From Myroides sp. (GTDB lineage: Bacteria; Bacteroidota; Bacteroidia; Flavobacteriales; Flavobacteriaceae), in the NCBI GenBank assembly GCA_018384465.1, contig JAHAYQ010000121.1, forward strand, positions 1 to 5,571: DNA of 5,571 nt, read 5' to 3'. This document shows, piece by piece, positions 4,996 to 5,571 of the stretch. The position numbers were made by a program, and so were the translations under genes. How positions within the stretch are numbered: the stretch's first letter is position 1; each line of letters starts with the position of its first letter. Under the pieces are notes generated by a model. That model saw only the letters and a program-made list of their open reading frames with translations. It was not told the origin of the DNA and searched no databases.

Positions 4996-5571
4996 ATGAT
5001 GACAAAAAATTCTTACATATTGACATTCCTATTTTTTTTATGACTATAAATGGTTTTGCTCAATCGAATCATTTATGGTTACGAACCTCATTTTCTATAA
5101 AAGATTCTTTAGGAATAAAGTATGACGTAGAGTTGCAACATCGTTTACAAAATTCTAAGAGTGATGAACTTCCGGAACAAAACTTTCTAAATTCTGCGCG
5201 AGTTTGGATGCACTAATAGTTTGGCGGCAGAATTTCAATTCGTACAACAAAAACCTTTTACATTTTATGCCAGAACTGCCATTGAAGGTCGTTTTTTCTC
5301 CAACAGAGAAGATCAATTTAAATGGAGAAATCGTGTAGGTATAGACATTAAACTTACGAATAAAACCACGCTTAAACCATTTTACGAAATCTTTCATCAA
5401 ATCTCTAAAGGCAAGCCTTTAACATTAGATCAAATGCGTTTTAATACGAGTGTGAAGCATCAATTTTTTAAAATAATGAGTGCTGAAATGGGTTATATAC
5501 GTTTGCTAAAACCCAATCGGAATTCAGGAAATTTATTGGGTGATAACAATCTTTATTTTAATCTTCAATAT
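4996..5571 (+). pseudogene. DUF2490-type outer-membrane beta-barrel gene, disrupted and cut by the window edge
   Basis: Three pieces in two frames together resemble a DUF2490 protein (Bacteroidota outer-membrane beta-barrel family of unknown function). Piece 1, from ATG 4996/4999, is the start of a signal peptide (MMTKNSYILTFLFFL) and hits TGA at 5041-5043. Piece 2, in another frame, continues MTINGFA|QSNHLWLRT, then ELQHRL, and ends at NSARVWMH with TAA 5214-5216. Piece 3, back in the first frame, is open from about 5221 to the window end (117 codons). It starts LAAEFQFVQQ and includes YARTAIEGRFF, RNRVGIDI and LKPFYEIF. Adding one T to the T8 tract at 5032-5039 would join pieces 1 and 2. 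Recalled relatives have roughly 30-40 residues between the W-x-H motif and the E-F/R strand, absent here, suggesting a deletion. Decay, phase variation (first lesion only) or assembly error are all possible. Confidence 0.72.

Noticed and set aside
4977..5216. ATG 4977 as the start of a 79-residue gene
   Set aside because: It lies immediately after the -7 box and before the expected transcript start, and its first 20 residues do not form a leader. The plausible leader is encoded from 4996/4999 in another frame, so the frame is better read as a fragment of the broken DUF2490-type gene.

Overview
The window reads as AT-rich Bacteroidota DNA, most likely from a flavobacterium. The support is the Bacteroidota-style promoters (a TTTG -33 element with a TAnnTTTG-like -7 box), the lack of clear Shine-Dalgarno sequences, signal peptides ending in A|Q, and Bacteroidota-typical families (DUF6132, DUF2490). 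All recognised genes lie on the + strand and are tightly packed. No RNA gene, CRISPR array or insertion sequence was seen, and no stretch of 300 bases lacks a gene.

Region 1 (1-940) is the tail of one operon. It holds the C-terminus of a TPMT/thiol-methyltransferase-like protein, two tiny Cys-containing membrane proteins joined by an ATGA overlap (the second is DUF6132-like), and a cytosolic thioredoxin with WCGPC. A perfect 17-bp-stem terminator overlaps the thioredoxin stop codon.

Region 2 (939-4899) is a second, self-contained unit. An 18-bp palindrome and a Bacteroidota-type promoter precede a persulfide-dioxygenase-like metallo-beta-lactamase protein with two rhodanese domains. This is followed by a small unrecognised secreted or membrane-anchored protein, a DoxX-family membrane protein, and a secreted SoxB/5'-nucleotidase-family metalloenzyme, ending in a strong terminator. 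Spacings are 3 nt, 56 nt and a TAATG overlap.

Region 3 (4900-5571) has a promoter followed by a DUF2490-type outer-membrane beta-barrel gene. As given, this gene is broken: its signal peptide and body lie in different frames around a T8 tract, and an apparent internal deletion switches frame again.

Taken together, regions 1 and 2 look like a sulfane-sulfur/sulfide handling locus. A persulfide dioxygenase-rhodanese and a SoxB-like hydrolase, both apparently exported, would oxidise or hydrolyse sulfur-loaded thiols in the periplasm. DoxX and the small Cys-containing membrane proteins could couple this to the membrane, and thioredoxin and a thiol methyltransferase could deal with sulfur on the cytosolic side. 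The families are recognised from sequence; their joint pathway is inference. No SoxXA or SoxYZ is present in the window, which makes the SoxB-like protein's substrate an open question.
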